59,758 bases of DNA. Origin: a virus. The translations under genes were made by a program, and so were the position numbers. Every line of letters starts with the position of its first letter. The first letter of the stretch is position 1. Positions 38,281 to 46,591 of the stretch are shown here, in pieces. The notes beneath the pieces were generated by a model. It saw only the letters and a list, made by a program, of their open reading frames with translations. It was not told where the DNA came from and searched no databases. The stretch lies in the IMG/VR virus record IMGVR_UViG_3300025310_000004, positions 1 to 59,758 of that record. The stretch is one strand, 5' to 3'.

Positions 38281-38410
38281 TGGCGTTCTCCTTATCTCGT
38301 GCGAACCTGGCGTGAGCATAGCGGCGTCGGACGACTACCGCAATATCGCCAAAGAGGGCGAGGGCGCAAGGCCCCCGCCCCCCGTTGGCGGATGTTCGGT
38401 TGTGGGGCGA

Positions 38411-39544
38411 TCAGGCGGTGGCGGCCAACTGCAGGGCAGCCAGACCAGCCTCCTCCAACTCACCAGCGCGGTCGGGATCGAGCACCGTCTGGGCGAAGGA
38501 GGTGACCGCCTGCATCACGCCTCCGGCGGTGGTGTCGCCACCGGAGATGAAGTGACCCAGGATGCCCTCGGCCTCGTCCTTGGTGAACGACAGCGCCTTG
38601 GACACCTTCTCGATGACCTTGGTGGGCTGGGCGACCTGCACGCCAGCGGCCTCGCTGATCTCGGCGATCTTGGCCTCGACGTAGGAGGTGTTGCAGAACG
38701 TGGCGACCGCATCGCGGGCCTGGGCGGTCACCAACTCGACGTTCTTGCGGTTGGTGTCGTCGCTCCACTGGATCACGCCCTCGTCCATGCGGGACCCCAG
38801 GTGGACCTTGCGGAGCGCGTCCTTGGTGATGGTCATGCCGTTGCGGCACACCTGCACCACCAGCCGCGGGGTGATGGTGAACGCACCGCCGCCCGTCTCG
38901 GAGTTCGAGATGACGAACCCGGCGAACACCACGGGGTTCTCGGCCCCGGTCTGGCCGGTGAAGGGGCTGCGGTAGTTGGCCAGCAGCGCCGGGGCAAGCG
39001 CCTGCACCGCGGGGGCCTGGACCCGCACGCTCATGCGCCGCTCGCTCAGGTCACAACCGACGACCTCGACCTCGGCCCCGGCATCCTTGATGCCAGCGAG
39101 CGCGGCGAGCAGCACGTCGTAGTTGTCGTAGCAGTTGAAGCGGTCGGACAGGAACGCCCGGCCGATGCCGCAGTCCTCGCCGTCACCCTTGAAGCCCCGC
39201 ACGAACCACTGCTTGGACGACGCGGCGAGCCAGTGGTTGACGTTGGCGTCGAGCAGATAGGCGGAGTCGGCGGCGGCGCGCATCTTGCGGATGTAGCGCA
39301 CCGGGATGTCGAGGCGGCTGGCGAGGCCGTCATCGAAGATGTCGGTGGGGGTGAGGCAGACCTCGACGGGCGTGACGCCCTCGTCGGTGATGATGGCCTC
39401 GGCACCCGACACGATCAGGTTGCCGCCCTCGAAGCGCAGCGAGTCGGAGTGCGCCACCACGTCGAAGCGAGCGTCGGCCTGGGTCTTGAGGACCTCGGCG
39501 ATCTCGGACAGCGTGGCGTTGCGGAGCAGAGTCGGTGTGGTCAT
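38411..39544 (-). CDS. DUF932 phage/plasmid-like protein
   Basis: 377 residues. VCLTPTDIFDDGLASRLDIP, YIRKM, LLDANVNHWLAASSKQWFVR, then ARFDVVAHSDSLRFEGG and a C-terminal helical half with VVQVCRNGMTITKDALRKVH match the DUF932 (TIGR03299-like) family, common on phages and conjugative plasmids and often near antirestriction or replication genes. Molecular role unknown. ATG 39544 after AAAGGAGATCATCC and a P10 promoter at 39594-39615. Confidence 0.9.
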   Translation of the reverse strand: MTTPTLLRNATLSEIAEVLKTQADARFDVVAHSDSLRFEGGNLIVSGAEAIITDEGVTPVEVCLTPTDIFDDGLASRLDIPVRYIRKMRAAADSAYLLDANVNHWLAASSKQWFVRGFKGDGEDCGIGRAFLSDRFNCYDNYDVLLAALAGIKDAGAEVEVVGCDLSERRMSVRVQAPAVQALAPALLANYRSPFTGQTGAENPVVFAGFVISNSETGGGAFTITPRLVVQVCRNGMTITKDALRKVHLGSRMDEGVIQWSDDTNRKNVELVTAQARDAVATFCNTSYVEAKIAEISEAAGVQVAQPTKVIEKVSKALSFTKDEAEGILGHFISGGDTTAGGVMQAVTSFAQTVLDPDRAGELEEAGLAALQLAATA

Positions 39545-39593
39545 GGATGATCTCCTTTCGTTGGTGGCCGCCCTCTGGCGACCCGATGAGGAG

Positions 39594-39615
39594 ACTATAG
39601 CAGGTGGGTGCGACA
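39594..39615 (-). promoter_or_regulatory. P10-type promoter of the DUF932 gene
   Basis: Reverse strand: TGTCGC, 10 bp, TATAGT. Confidence 0.65.
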
Positions 39616-39619
39616 CCGA

Positions 39620-39820
39620 CTATGGGTCGGGCGGATCATTCGTCTCGATGCCCTCGATGGGGAACCCGCAGAGGAACTTGATCAGCGCCGTCTCGCAGTT
39701 CACGCAGACGTGCCACTTCTTCACGGTGCCCGCCTTGCGGTACAGCGGAGAGGAGAACACCAGCGCGCCGGGGGCTTCCAACTCGCGCTTGCAGCGCACG
39801 CAGTTGATGTGCAGCGCCAT
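39620..39820 (-). CDS. zinc-ribbon protein
   Basis: 66 residues. CVRCKREL and CVNCET are the ligand pairs. ATG 39820 overlaps the upstream stop (TGATG). Last gene of the 42651-39620 reverse operon. Confidence 0.8.
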   Translation of the reverse strand: MALHINCVRCKRELEAPGALVFSSPLYRKAGTVKKWHVCVNCETALIKFLCGFPIEGIETNDPPDP

Positions 39821-39996
39821 CAGAACGGCACGTCGTCGTGCTCGCCGATCACATCGTTGATCCAAGCCAAGATGCGCTGGCGCTCACCCTTGGTGACGGT
39901 GTGGTCGAGCAGCAGGCGGTGGATGGCCACCATGACCTGCAACTCCGATGGGATGGCGTCGGGCACCGCGATGTGCCAGATGAGTGGTTCGGTCAC
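39820..39996 (-). CDS. 58-residue helical protein
   Basis: From GTG 39996, preceded by CAGGAGGGGTC. Starts VTEPLIWHIAVPDAIPSELQ. Overlaps both neighbours by a few bases, typical of a coupled gene. Function unknown. Confidence 0.7.
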   Translation of the reverse strand: MTEPLIWHIAVPDAIPSELQVMVAIHRLLLDHTVTKGERQRILAWINDVIGEHDDVPF

Positions 39997-40313
39997 GACC
40001 CCTCCTGGGCGATGAGGGCAAGCAGGTGCTTGCGGATGAACTCATGGGGCTGGCAGCGGCCCTCGTGCTCGTAGGGCAGACGACATGCCGAGACTCCGCC
40101 CTCGATCACCACCGACTCGGGGCACTCGTTGATCTCGCGGCTGAACTTCTGGCTGCAGGTCTTGCACAAGGTGTGCTTGGCGAGGTTCAGTCTCTTGTCG
40201 GCCAACTCGGGAAAGTCCCGAACGGCTACCTGTCGCTCCTTGCCACACCTACAGGTGACCCACGCGAAGGTGTGGATCGACTCCGGGTGATACAGACGCC
40301 TGTCGTCGCTCAC
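39993..40313 (-). CDS. Cys-rich, probably zinc-binding protein
   Basis: 106 residues from GTG 40313, GGAGGTACGGATC upstream. CRCGKER, CKTCSQ, CPES and CRLP provide the Cys residues. Function unknown. Confidence 0.75.
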   Translation of the reverse strand: MSDDRRLYHPESIHTFAWVTCRCGKERQVAVRDFPELADKRLNLAKHTLCKTCSQKFSREINECPESVVIEGGVSACRLPYEHEGRCQPHEFIRKHLLALIAQEGS

Positions 40314-40489
40314 GATCCGTACCTCCGTTCCACGGGCTTGTCGGCCTCGTTCGCCAACTCCATCAGCGTCGCCAGGTTCCTGCAGTCCGGCCGACATAGC
40401 GAGACGCGCAACTCCTTGCGGCCGTTGATCACCGTGGGCAACAAGAAGCAGCCACACGGCAGCGTCGTCGGTGCGGGAGTGTCACTCAT
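40310..40489 (-). CDS. small Cys-containing protein
   Basis: 59 residues from ATG 40489. CGCF and CRPDCRN may bind a metal. Stop overlaps the next start. Confidence 0.7.
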   Translation of the reverse strand: MSDTPAPTTLPCGCFLLPTVINGRKELRVSLCRPDCRNLATLMELANEADKPVERRYGS

Positions 40490-40695
40490 TGGTCCCACCA
40501 GTTGATTCCACCCTCGCGGTAGATGACGAGATCGCAGAACTCATGCTCGATCAAGAAGTGCTCCCAAGCCTCCTTGGCGTCTGACCACCCATCGGAACGT
40601 GGGTAGCCAAGCAGACCGACCCCTCCTGTTGAACGGCGAATCTCGGGTCCCTCTGCGCCGTGAGTGGCGCAGTAGGCGGTGAAGTGGGTGCTCAT
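40486..40695 (-). CDS. small unknown protein
   Basis: 69 residues from ATG 40695, starting MSTHFTAYCATHGAEGPEIR. CATHG with a later C may form a partial metal site. Coupled in the operon. Confidence 0.7.
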   Translation of the reverse strand: MSTHFTAYCATHGAEGPEIRRSTGGVGLLGYPRSDGWSDAKEAWEHFLIEHEFCDLVIYREGGINWWDQ

Positions 40696-40874
40696 TGTCC
40701 TTGTCCTGGGTAGGGCTTCCATCCGTCGGTGGTGTCGATGCAGACCTCGTGTGCCGCCACACACGCGTTGCGATCATCCTCGCTCTCCACAAGCACCGAG
40801 ACGCCCCAGATCAGCAGGCCGCCCGCAACACCCATCACGATGACGAACGCAGCGACCATGAGTCGATCCATCAT
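40692..40874 (-). CDS. small membrane protein
   Basis: 60 residues. A membrane helix at about 4-28 (RLMVAAFVIVMGVAGGLLIW), then a periplasmic-side segment with two Cys. Overlaps both neighbours. Confidence 0.75.
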   Translation of the reverse strand: MMDRLMVAAFVIVMGVAGGLLIWGVSVLVESEDDRNACVAAHEVCIDTTDGWKPYPGQGQ

Positions 40875-41065
40875 TGATGCCTCGATGCTTCGAGTTGAGC
40901 CTTGGCCCGAGCCTGGAACTCGATGGCGTCATCAACACGGTCGGTGGAGAAGAAGCGACCGAAGTCGGTGACGATGCCTCCGTCGATGCCAGCGCAGCCA
41001 ACCCATCCGCCGCAGTTCTGGCACTCGGTGGGGTCGCCATAATAGAGGCAGATCATGTCAGGCAT
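40871..41065 (-). CDS. small protein with ECQNCGGW motif
   Basis: 64 residues. ECQNCGGWVGCAG gives three Cys, then a helix. Function unknown. Confidence 0.7.
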   Translation of the reverse strand: MPDMICLYYGDPTECQNCGGWVGCAGIDGGIVTDFGRFFSTDRVDDAIEFQARAKAQLEASRHQ

Positions 41066-41495
41066 CGAGGGCCTGCCTCAGTCGGCTGATCACGAACATC
41101 CGAGTCTCCTGAGCGCCGTAGTTGATGTTGCGGTCGTCCCAATCGGACAGGTCGCGCCAGTACGTCTCCACCGAGTCGAACTCGCGCACCAGATCACCGA
41201 GCAGCACCGTGATCTGCTGGCGCAGGTCGCCCCGGATGGCAGCCATGGCTTCATCGAGATCGTCGTAGACGGCGACATGGGTGGCGTCCTCGATCACGAG
41301 GTGGCGATAACCCTCGTCCGTCTCGTAGGTGACGATCGGCTTGATGCGGTCATGGCCACAGCACGATGCGAGCGTGCGGAAGCCGTACTGGTTGAGGGCG
41401 CGCACCCATGGGGCGATGCACGGGTCGCAGAACACCGTGGGGCGTCCGTTGGCGTCGCGCTCGATCACCTCGTCGGGCAGGTCGTAGTCACACAT
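41058..41495 (-). CDS. unknown Cys-containing protein
   Basis: 145 residues from ATG 41495, which overlaps the upstream stop. CDPCIAPW, SCCGHDR and a C-terminal helical half (RGDLRQQITVLLGDLVREFD). The CCGH segment resembles a cluster seen in phage-borne small proteins of unknown role. Confidence 0.8.
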   Translation of the reverse strand: MCDYDLPDEVIERDANGRPTVFCDPCIAPWVRALNQYGFRTLASCCGHDRIKPIVTYETDEGYRHLVIEDATHVAVYDDLDEAMAAIRGDLRQQITVLLGDLVREFDSVETYWRDLSDWDDRNINYGAQETRMFVISRLRQALDA

Positions 41496-41716
41496 CAGCC
41501 GCAGAAGTGGGGGTTGGGTGCGCCGTTCCACAGGGGACGGCGGTCGGACTCAGGGCAACGTGGAACCTGCTCGGAGCCTGGGCACGGGATGCTGTACGGA
41601 AGGTCACCGGGACCATCGAGCGAAGCGTGGAACGGGATGAGGCGCGTCAGGCTGGTGTTGGTGAACAGGTGCCCGCAGTGGGGGCACATCACCTTGTGCG
41701 CCAGGTCAGTCGTCAT
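41495..41716 (-). CDS. zinc-ribbon protein
   Basis: 73 residues. CPHCGHLF at the N-terminus and CPGSEQVPRC plus C-terminal FCG as further ligands. Confidence 0.75.
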   Translation of the reverse strand: MTTDLAHKVMCPHCGHLFTNTSLTRLIPFHASLDGPGDLPYSIPCPGSEQVPRCPESDRRPLWNGAPNPHFCG

Positions 41717-41897
41717 CGCCGACCACCACCGTGTCGCTGCCCGTGAGGAAGGTCAGGAACTTCTCGGCGCGCCCGATGAGGTCGTCGGTGCGGTAGTTCA
41801 CCCCGAGGGTGGCGGGGGAATCGCCGAACGACTCAATGGCGAGTCGCATGGCGCGCTCGCGTCTGACGAACTCCCGATCCAAGGACTGCTCACGCAT
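41706..41897 (-). CDS. small helical protein
   Basis: 63 residues from ATG 41897, starting MREQSLDREFVRRERAMRLA. Overlaps the methyltransferase stop. Function unknown. Confidence 0.7.
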   Translation of the reverse strand: MREQSLDREFVRRERAMRLAIESFGDSPATLGVNYRTDDLIGRAEKFLTFLTGSDTVVVGDDD

Positions 41898-42651
41898 CGT
41901 CGTCCTCTGGCTGGTAGAGGTCGAAGCCGATGGCGGTGGCACCGAAGAACTCCTCGGCCACCACCAAGGTGGTGCCGGACCCGGCGAAGGGGTCCACCAC
42001 CACATCTCCCCGCTGGATGCCCGAGGGACGCAGACACCGCTCGACCAACTCGTAGGGGAACGGAGCAGGTCCGCGGCCCTTGGCTGACGACGGGGCGAAG
42101 TGCCAGACGGTCCCCGTTTCGGCGAGCGCCTCGTGGTCCCAGCGGTAGCCCTTGTCCTTGGCGAAGCAGTAGATCATCTCGTGCGCTGGGCGCACGCGAC
42201 GGACGTGCTTGAGGTCCTCGCGCCGCTCCAACTTCTTGTCCCAGATGATCTCGGCCCGCAGCAGCCAGCCGTCGGCCAGCATCCGGTTGACCAGGCGGCC
42301 GTGCACGTTGCACCACGTCATGTTGGGCAGGCCCGTCTCACCCTGCTTCCACTTGCGACGGCCCTCCTTGGTGCCCCCGGCGTTGTAGTCGCCACCAGCA
42401 CCACCCGATCCCGAGGCGGTGTCCCAGATGTTGAGCCACAGCAACCCGGTGGGCTTGAGGATGCGCTGGCACTCGCGCATCGTCTCCTGCAGCGAGTAGA
42501 GGTAGTCCTCCATCGAGTCGCCTCGGCCGATCTCGTTGGGGTCCTCCCCGTAGGCCCGCTGGCCGAAGTAGGGCGGGCTGGTCACGATGGCATCCACCGA
42601 GTTGTCCTCAAGGGGGATGCCGCTGCTTACGTCGTGGATACGAATGTCCAT
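41890..42651 (-). CDS. DNA methyltransferase with TSPPY motif (N4-cytosine or N6-adenine, beta class)
   Basis: 253 residues. Catalytic motif IV TSPPYFG at 24-30 comes before the SAM motif DPFAGSGTT at 220-228 (followed by GFDLYQP), the order of beta-class enzymes. A basic target-recognition region lies between (KEGRRKWKQGETGL). No cognate restriction enzyme is adjacent, so it probably protects phage DNA from host restriction. The -10 box TATGGT of a P10 promoter overlaps the upstream in-frame ATG, so ATG 42651 is the start. Confidence 0.93.
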   Translation of the reverse strand: MDIRIHDVSSGIPLEDNSVDAIVTSPPYFGQRAYGEDPNEIGRGDSMEDYLYSLQETMRECQRILKPTGLLWLNIWDTASGSGGAGGDYNAGGTKEGRRKWKQGETGLPNMTWCNVHGRLVNRMLADGWLLRAEIIWDKKLERREDLKHVRRVRPAHEMIYCFAKDKGYRWDHEALAETGTVWHFAPSSAKGRGPAPFPYELVERCLRPSGIQRGDVVVDPFAGSGTTLVVAEEFFGATAIGFDLYQPEDDDA

Positions 42652-42658
42652 GGCGGTC

Positions 42659-42680
42659 ACCATAGCGCCTGGGTGCGACG
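42659..42680 (-). promoter_or_regulatory. P10-type promoter of the methyltransferase operon
   Basis: Reverse strand: CGTCGC, 10 bp, TATGGT, with a leader of about 5 bases. A forward P10 promoter begins 16 bp away (42696), making a divergent pair. Confidence 0.6.
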
Positions 42681-42695
42681 TTGCTGTCTACAAGG

Positions 42696-42717
42696 TGTCA
42701 CACCTGGCTGGTAAGGT
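42696..42717 (+). promoter_or_regulatory. P10-type promoter of the 42755-48797 operon
   Basis: TGTCAC within the palindrome GGTGTCACACC, 10 bp, TAAGGT. No other promoter of this type is seen until 47032. Confidence 0.6.
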
Positions 42718-42754
42718 CGTCGCCGTGACCACGAGCCGATGAAAGGAGGCCACC

Positions 42755-42937
42755 ATGTCAGCGACAGCAAGTTGGCACGTCTCCTGCGATGTCTGCGGAG
42801 ACGATGATGGCCTCAACCAAGCAGCAGGGACGGCCGCTGAGGCCCGTGACCGGGTGCGTTCTTTCGGCTGGCACGTTGGTCGCACCAGCGGACGACGCGA
42901 CATCTGCGACCTGTGCTGGGATCAGGGGGAGCGATGA
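42755..42937 (+). CDS. small zinc-ribbon-like protein
   Basis: 60 residues, ATGAAAGGAGGCCACC before ATG. CDVCGDD and CDLCWD form the metal site. Related to the 43212 protein in layout (Cys pair, helix with AxEAR, GW, Cys pair). Confidence 0.8.
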   Translation: MSATASWHVSCDVCGDDDGLNQAAGTAAEARDRVRSFGWHVGRTSGRRDICDLCWDQGER

Positions 42938-43215
42938 CCGATCCACGCGTTGAACTCATCGATCGCTTCACTGCGGCCACCCACTTCATCGCCGACGATG
43001 GTTACCCCGCCATCCGGGTGCTCACCTCCGAGGAGTCGGCCGACCTCGCCCTCACCGTGATCGAGCAGTTGCTCTCCGATGCTAAGGAGGTCGCCATGAC
43101 CCAGATCATCGAGCGCGATTGGGCCGACTACCGCCCCCGCCACGCCGCTGAGGCTGCCGCCTACCACATGGCCGACACCATCGCCTCGGCCGTCACCAGG
43201 GAGCCGTTGGGATGA
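42934..43215 (+). CDS. unknown helical protein
   Basis: 93 residues; overlaps previous stop. Contains EESADLALTVIEQLLSDAKE. Function unknown. Confidence 0.8.
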   Translation: MTDPRVELIDRFTAATHFIADDGYPAIRVLTSEESADLALTVIEQLLSDAKEVAMTQIIERDWADYRPRHAAEAAAYHMADTIASAVTREPLG

Positions 43216-43424
43216 TCGTCACCACGATGGACGTGTTCTGCGACGGCCTCGACCCCGACGTGCCGGACTGCCCTCAGTGGGTTGGTGGAGCCATCAACAG
43301 CACAGCGACGGCCGCACGTCGTGCTGCTGCAGCAGAGGGCTGGGTTCGCAAGTCGGTGCATGGGTCCACGCGTGACCTCTGCCCCGAGTGTCAGGTCAAG
43401 TTGGAGGGGAACCGTGGCCGTTGA
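43212..43424 (+). CDS. small zinc-ribbon-like protein
   Basis: 70 residues. CDGLDPDVPDC and CPECQ supply ligands; same layout as 42755, probable paralogue. Confidence 0.8.
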   Translation: MIVTTMDVFCDGLDPDVPDCPQWVGGAINSTATAARRAAAAEGWVRKSVHGSTRDLCPECQVKLEGNRGR

Positions 43425-43617
43425 TGGCATCCGCATCGAACTGACTATCACTCTTGCTGTCGATGAGGTCGATGTCCTCAAGGCGTTCGCCGAGAAGGTT
43501 CTCAGTGACCAACATTGGGGACGCCACGACCATCAGCCCGTTACGGCAGCAGAAGCAAGGTTGGCTCGCAAGTTGACTTCGATCTTGTCTCCACCGGAGG
43601 AGGGTTCCAGTGAGTGA
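43414..43617 (+). CDS. small helical protein
   Basis: 67 residues from GTG 43414 with GGAGGGGAACC upstream. Helical, His-rich middle (DQHWGRHDHQP). Function unknown. Confidence 0.7.
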   Translation: MAVDGIRIELTITLAVDEVDVLKAFAEKVLSDQHWGRHDHQPVTAAEARLARKLTSILSPPEEGSSE

Positions 43618-43786
43618 ACCCATCAAGGTGACCGTCTCCGACCCCAACACCGGGGAGGTGTTGGGAGAGAAGGTCGTGTCCAATGACTACATCTTGATCT
43701 GCGCTGGTGACGTGTACCTCGACCGCACCGACGCGCACGCCAACGGCACGCACGTCCTAACCGTGAAGGGATGCCGCAATGGCTAG
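43610..43786 (+). CDS. conserved actinophage-type small protein (VSNDYILICAGDVYL)
   Basis: 58 residues from GTG 43610. IKVTVSDPNTGEVLGEKVV, then NDYILICAGDVYLD and THVLTVKG are a compact beta barrel pattern seen in many short actinophage proteins of unknown function. Confidence 0.75.
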   Translation: MSEPIKVTVSDPNTGEVLGEKVVSNDYILICAGDVYLDRTDAHANGTHVLTVKGCRNG

Positions 43787-44063
43787 TGGAGTGGAGATCA
43801 TCACCTTCGAGCGCCAGCGCCAGATCGACCAGGAGGGTTGGACGGCTGAGCACGACGACGAACACGTCCATGGCGAGTTGGCCGCTGCTGCAGTCTGCTA
43901 CGCCATGTACGCCGATCCCGATGGAGCGGGTGAATGCGCCGACGACTTCTGGCCATGGGACTCCTCATGGTGGGAGCCGAGCGACGATCCGATCCGCAAC
44001 CTGGCTCGTGCTGGTGCTCTCATCGCCGCCGAGATCGACCGACGGGTGAGGGCAGAGTCGTGA
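43779..44063 (+). CDS. conserved phage protein (RQRQIDQEGW family)
   Basis: 94 residues. ERQRQIDQEGWTAEHDDEHV, GELAAAAVCYAM, WPWDSSWWEP and RAGALIAAEIDR are signatures of a widespread phage/prophage family without known function. Confidence 0.85.
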   Translation: MASGVEIITFERQRQIDQEGWTAEHDDEHVHGELAAAAVCYAMYADPDGAGECADDFWPWDSSWWEPSDDPIRNLARAGALIAAEIDRRVRAES

Positions 44064-44341
44064 GCGTCCCTGGTCTGCTCACCATCGAGGGTCCTCGCCT
44101 CAACGACGGTCCATCACCAGAGGCGTTCCTGATCGCCCAGGACATGGACATCGGTTCCCACATCCTCATCATCCGCAAGGGTCCGCTCTGCCTGTTCCGC
44201 TACGACGCCTGCGAGTACGAGGTGCAGGAGATTCACGGGTGCCGGGTTCCCTGGCTCAAGTGGGTGACCTTCGGATTCACCAAGCGCAGCGTGCTCCGCA
44301 AGTTGTGCCACGCCAAGCAGAGGAACCCCAATGGCCACTGA
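44060..44341 (+). CDS. unknown protein
   Basis: 93 residues from GTG 44060, coupled to the previous stop. Beta-rich (GSHILIIRKGPLCLFRYDAC), basic C-terminus (FTKRSVLRKLCHAKQRNP). Confidence 0.75.
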   Translation: MSVPGLLTIEGPRLNDGPSPEAFLIAQDMDIGSHILIIRKGPLCLFRYDACEYEVQEIHGCRVPWLKWVTFGFTKRSVLRKLCHAKQRNPNGH

Positions 44342-44591
44342 CCTCACCGACGAAGAACTCGCCATCATCGAGCACGCCATCCACGCGCACGAAGGTGCCG
44401 AGGACCGCAACCCCATCAGCGACATGCTGGCCCTGATCGCCGAGGTCAGGCGTACTCGCCCCCTGCTGCGTGAACTCAAGATCGCTCTCGATTGGATGGT
44501 GGCGGAGTCGGGGTGCGACGAGAACGGCGAGTACGACACAGAAGCAGCCCGCAGCGCAGAAGCGCTGCTCGATCGAATGGACAAGATGTGA
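44331..44591 (+). CDS. unknown helical acidic protein
   Basis: 86 residues. LTDEELAIIEHAIHAHEGAE and LLRELKIALDWMV; probably all-helical. Function unknown. Confidence 0.8.
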   Translation: MATDLTDEELAIIEHAIHAHEGAEDRNPISDMLALIAEVRRTRPLLRELKIALDWMVAESGCDENGEYDTEAARSAEALLDRMDKM

Positions 44592-44782
44592 GCCGCAAGA
44601 ACACCGACACCTACAAGCAGGTCGCTGAGCAGATCGACGCCCACGGCATCGAGTTCGGCAAGCGCTACTGCGATCCGGCTTCGGAGTTCGAGGGTGAAGT
44701 CACCGCCCTCTACTTCTTCAAGCACGGCTGCATGCGCGTGTCGCTGGCAACGGAGAGGTCTGGTCATGACCTGCGAGCGTAA
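44588..44782 (+). CDS. small unknown protein
   Basis: 64 residues from GTG 44588. No motif recognised beyond CDPASEFEGEVTALYFF. Confidence 0.7.
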   Translation: MSRKNTDTYKQVAEQIDAHGIEFGKRYCDPASEFEGEVTALYFFKHGCMRVSLATERSGHDLRA

Positions 44783-44975
44783 GGACGCCTGCCCGCGCCC
44801 ACGAGCCAGGCGCAAGTGGCGCAATCGTCTCTGGGTGTGCCCAGGCTGCGGTCAGGGCTGGGTCTGCTACGACATCGGCTCTTGGGGTGGTATCGCATGG
44901 GTCTGGGGCAAGTGGCCCCGTGAGAAGGAAGAAGGGCCGCTCGCCGAGCGAGCCGAGTGGGAGGACATGTCGTGA
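44766..44975 (+). CDS. small zinc-ribbon protein, basic and Trp-rich
   Basis: 69 residues. CPGCGQGWVC forms half a zinc site with the N-terminal C residues; RPRARRKWRNRLWV is basic. Confidence 0.7.
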   Translation: MTCERKDACPRPRARRKWRNRLWVCPGCGQGWVCYDIGSWGGIAWVWGKWPREKEEGPLAERAEWEDMS

Positions 44976-45292
44976 GTGTCTTTGAGAATCGAGAGTTCAT
45001 CAAGATGAACACCAAGGCGCACTTTGAGGAGTGGCCCTCTGGTGACATCGCGGTTCAGCCGCTCAGTGAGCCGTACTTCGCCTTTCGGTGGATCGCGGAG
45101 GATTGCGCCCCATCCCAGAGTGATGTGCTGAGGTCTATTGCCGAGTTCTTGGAAGCCAACTCAAACATCTACCTGCTGATGCTCAAGGAGTCGGGCGGCG
45201 AGGACTACAACTCCATTGAGGCGATCTTCTACTCCACCGAGTCTGCTGATGAAGTCGTCATCCATCGGAGCCCCCGTGCGTCCGACGAGTGA
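44972..45292 (+). CDS. unknown protein
   Basis: 106 residues from GTG 44972; ATG 45005 is possible. Alpha/beta with DVLRSIAEFLEANSNIYLLM. No family recognised. Confidence 0.75.
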   Translation: MSVFENREFIKMNTKAHFEEWPSGDIAVQPLSEPYFAFRWIAEDCAPSQSDVLRSIAEFLEANSNIYLLMLKESGGEDYNSIEAIFYSTESADEVVIHRSPRASDE

Positions 45293-45479
45293 TCTACCCC
45301 ATCCCGACCGTTGTGAGTGGTGCGCCGCCCGCGCCGAGGAGACGGGGGGCGTCGTGAGCCTGTGCCTCAACCATCAGTTCGAGGCCGACCAGCGACGTGC
45401 CGCCAAGTGCTTCTACGCCTCCGCCGCCGCCGCTCTTGATGAGGTGGACAACCACCGGATTGGACCAGCACCATGGTGA
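45276..45479 (+). CDS. small Cys-containing protein
   Basis: 67 residues from GTG 45276 (GGAG upstream). CEWCAAR and a later CLNH form a probable zinc site. Confidence 0.7.
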   Translation: MRPTSDLPHPDRCEWCAARAEETGGVVSLCLNHQFEADQRRAAKCFYASAAAALDEVDNHRIGPAPW

Positions 45480-45712
45480 ACGACGCAGAAGCCCTCCCCC
45501 GCCCCTTCCGCCTTGTCCGCTCTGAGGACGTGACCGGGTTGTCCGGCACTGGCATCGTCGCGTGGGGATGCCTGTTCCCCGACGGCAAGGCCGTCACGCG
45601 CTGGTGTGTGAGTGAGACACGCCAGACCTGCGTGTGGGACTCGCTCTCCGACATCATGGCTGTCCATGGCCACGACGGTCGCACCACGATCGAGTTCCCT
45701 GGCGATGAGTGA
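45473..45712 (+). CDS. unknown protein
   Basis: 79 residues. RLVRSEDVTGLSGTGIVAWG and AVTRWCVSETRQTCVW resemble a small beta barrel described in several actinophage proteins, without known role. Confidence 0.75.
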   Translation: MVNDAEALPRPFRLVRSEDVTGLSGTGIVAWGCLFPDGKAVTRWCVSETRQTCVWDSLSDIMAVHGHDGRTTIEFPGDE

Positions 45713-45842
45713 TCCACGTCCCACCGCAGAGGACTACGACCGCTGGGCCGAAGAAGCCGCCTTCGAGGCGGAGTTGGAGGCCGACCAGCGCTGGGAAGAA
45801 GATCAGATCATGGCGGACTGGCAGGAGGACCAGGAATGGTGA
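45705..45842 (+). CDS. 45-residue acidic protein
   Basis: Starts MSDPRPTAEDYDRWAEEAAF; highly acidic and helical, ending QEDQEW. Overlaps both neighbours. Confidence 0.65.
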   Translation: MSDPRPTAEDYDRWAEEAAFEAELEADQRWEEDQIMADWQEDQEW

Positions 45843-46171
45843 CGACCTGCCCCGGATGCGGACGAACCTGTGGAAGCGGTGACGGCGCATTGAACCCGTG
45901 CCCGTACTGCCGCGGCACCTTCGATCGGTTCCCTGGTTCCGATGCCTCGGTGTTCATCCAGTGGAAGGGCACCGACCTGTGCATGGACTTCCACTGCGAG
46001 TGCGGCTACCACAGCCACATCCACGGGATGTTCGGCTACACGATCGAGTGCGTCGGCTGCGAGGCGCTCTACGAGATGGGCACCCAGGTGCGGGCGCGCC
46101 GGATGAGTGACGAGGAAGCCAAGCGGTGGCGAGATCGTGACCTCGCCATCTTGAGAGATGGAGACGAATGA
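45836..46171 (+). CDS. Cys-rich protein with several zinc-ribbon pairs
   Basis: 111 residues. CPGCGRTC, CPYCRGTF, CECGYHSHIH and CVGCEALYE suggest two zinc ribbons, then a charged helical tail. Confidence 0.8.
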   Translation: MVTTCPGCGRTCGSGDGALNPCPYCRGTFDRFPGSDASVFIQWKGTDLCMDFHCECGYHSHIHGMFGYTIECVGCEALYEMGTQVRARRMSDEEAKRWRDRDLAILRDGDE

Positions 46172-46353
46172 TGCAGAGCCTCTACTGCGCCATCTGCTGG
46201 TACCTGCCCGCCAAGGCCGAGTCCGATGCTGTTGTGGCTGTTTCGATTGCCAACGGCTACGCGCTGTGCGAGGACCACATGGACATCGAGCCGGTCCCGG
46301 CTGCGATCCACCAACTGATCTCCAACGCCTGGAAGGAACAGCGTGATGACTGA
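46168..46353 (+). CDS. small protein with CAICWY motif
   Basis: 61 residues. CAIC and CEDH fit a single zinc site. Function unknown. Confidence 0.75.
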   Translation: MMQSLYCAICWYLPAKAESDAVVAVSIANGYALCEDHMDIEPVPAAIHQLISNAWKEQRDD

Positions 46354-46591
46354 GCGCAACTACTGGAAGCCAGAGATCGGCGATGAGGTCTGGATGAACT
46401 ACCCGGACCACACCGAACCTCTTGGCGTGGTGGTCGGGTTCAACCCTGATGACGCCGATCATCGGCCTGGCCAGCCCGTCATCAAGAAGGCAGATGGAAG
46501 CCACATCAACTGCCATCCCTTCTTCCTGTTGCCGTTCCAACTCGGTGGCCCCGAGTGGCAACTTGCTGAGGCTGAGGGCCGTGTCGGCTGA
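46346..46591 (+). CDS. unknown protein, probably an SH3-like barrel
   Basis: 81 residues from ATG 46346. WKPEIGDEVWMNYPDH and LGVVVGFNPDD fit a barrel with a GDxV turn. Function unknown. Confidence 0.75.
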   Translation: MTERNYWKPEIGDEVWMNYPDHTEPLGVVVGFNPDDADHRPGQPVIKKADGSHINCHPFFLLPFQLGGPEWQLAEAEGRVG

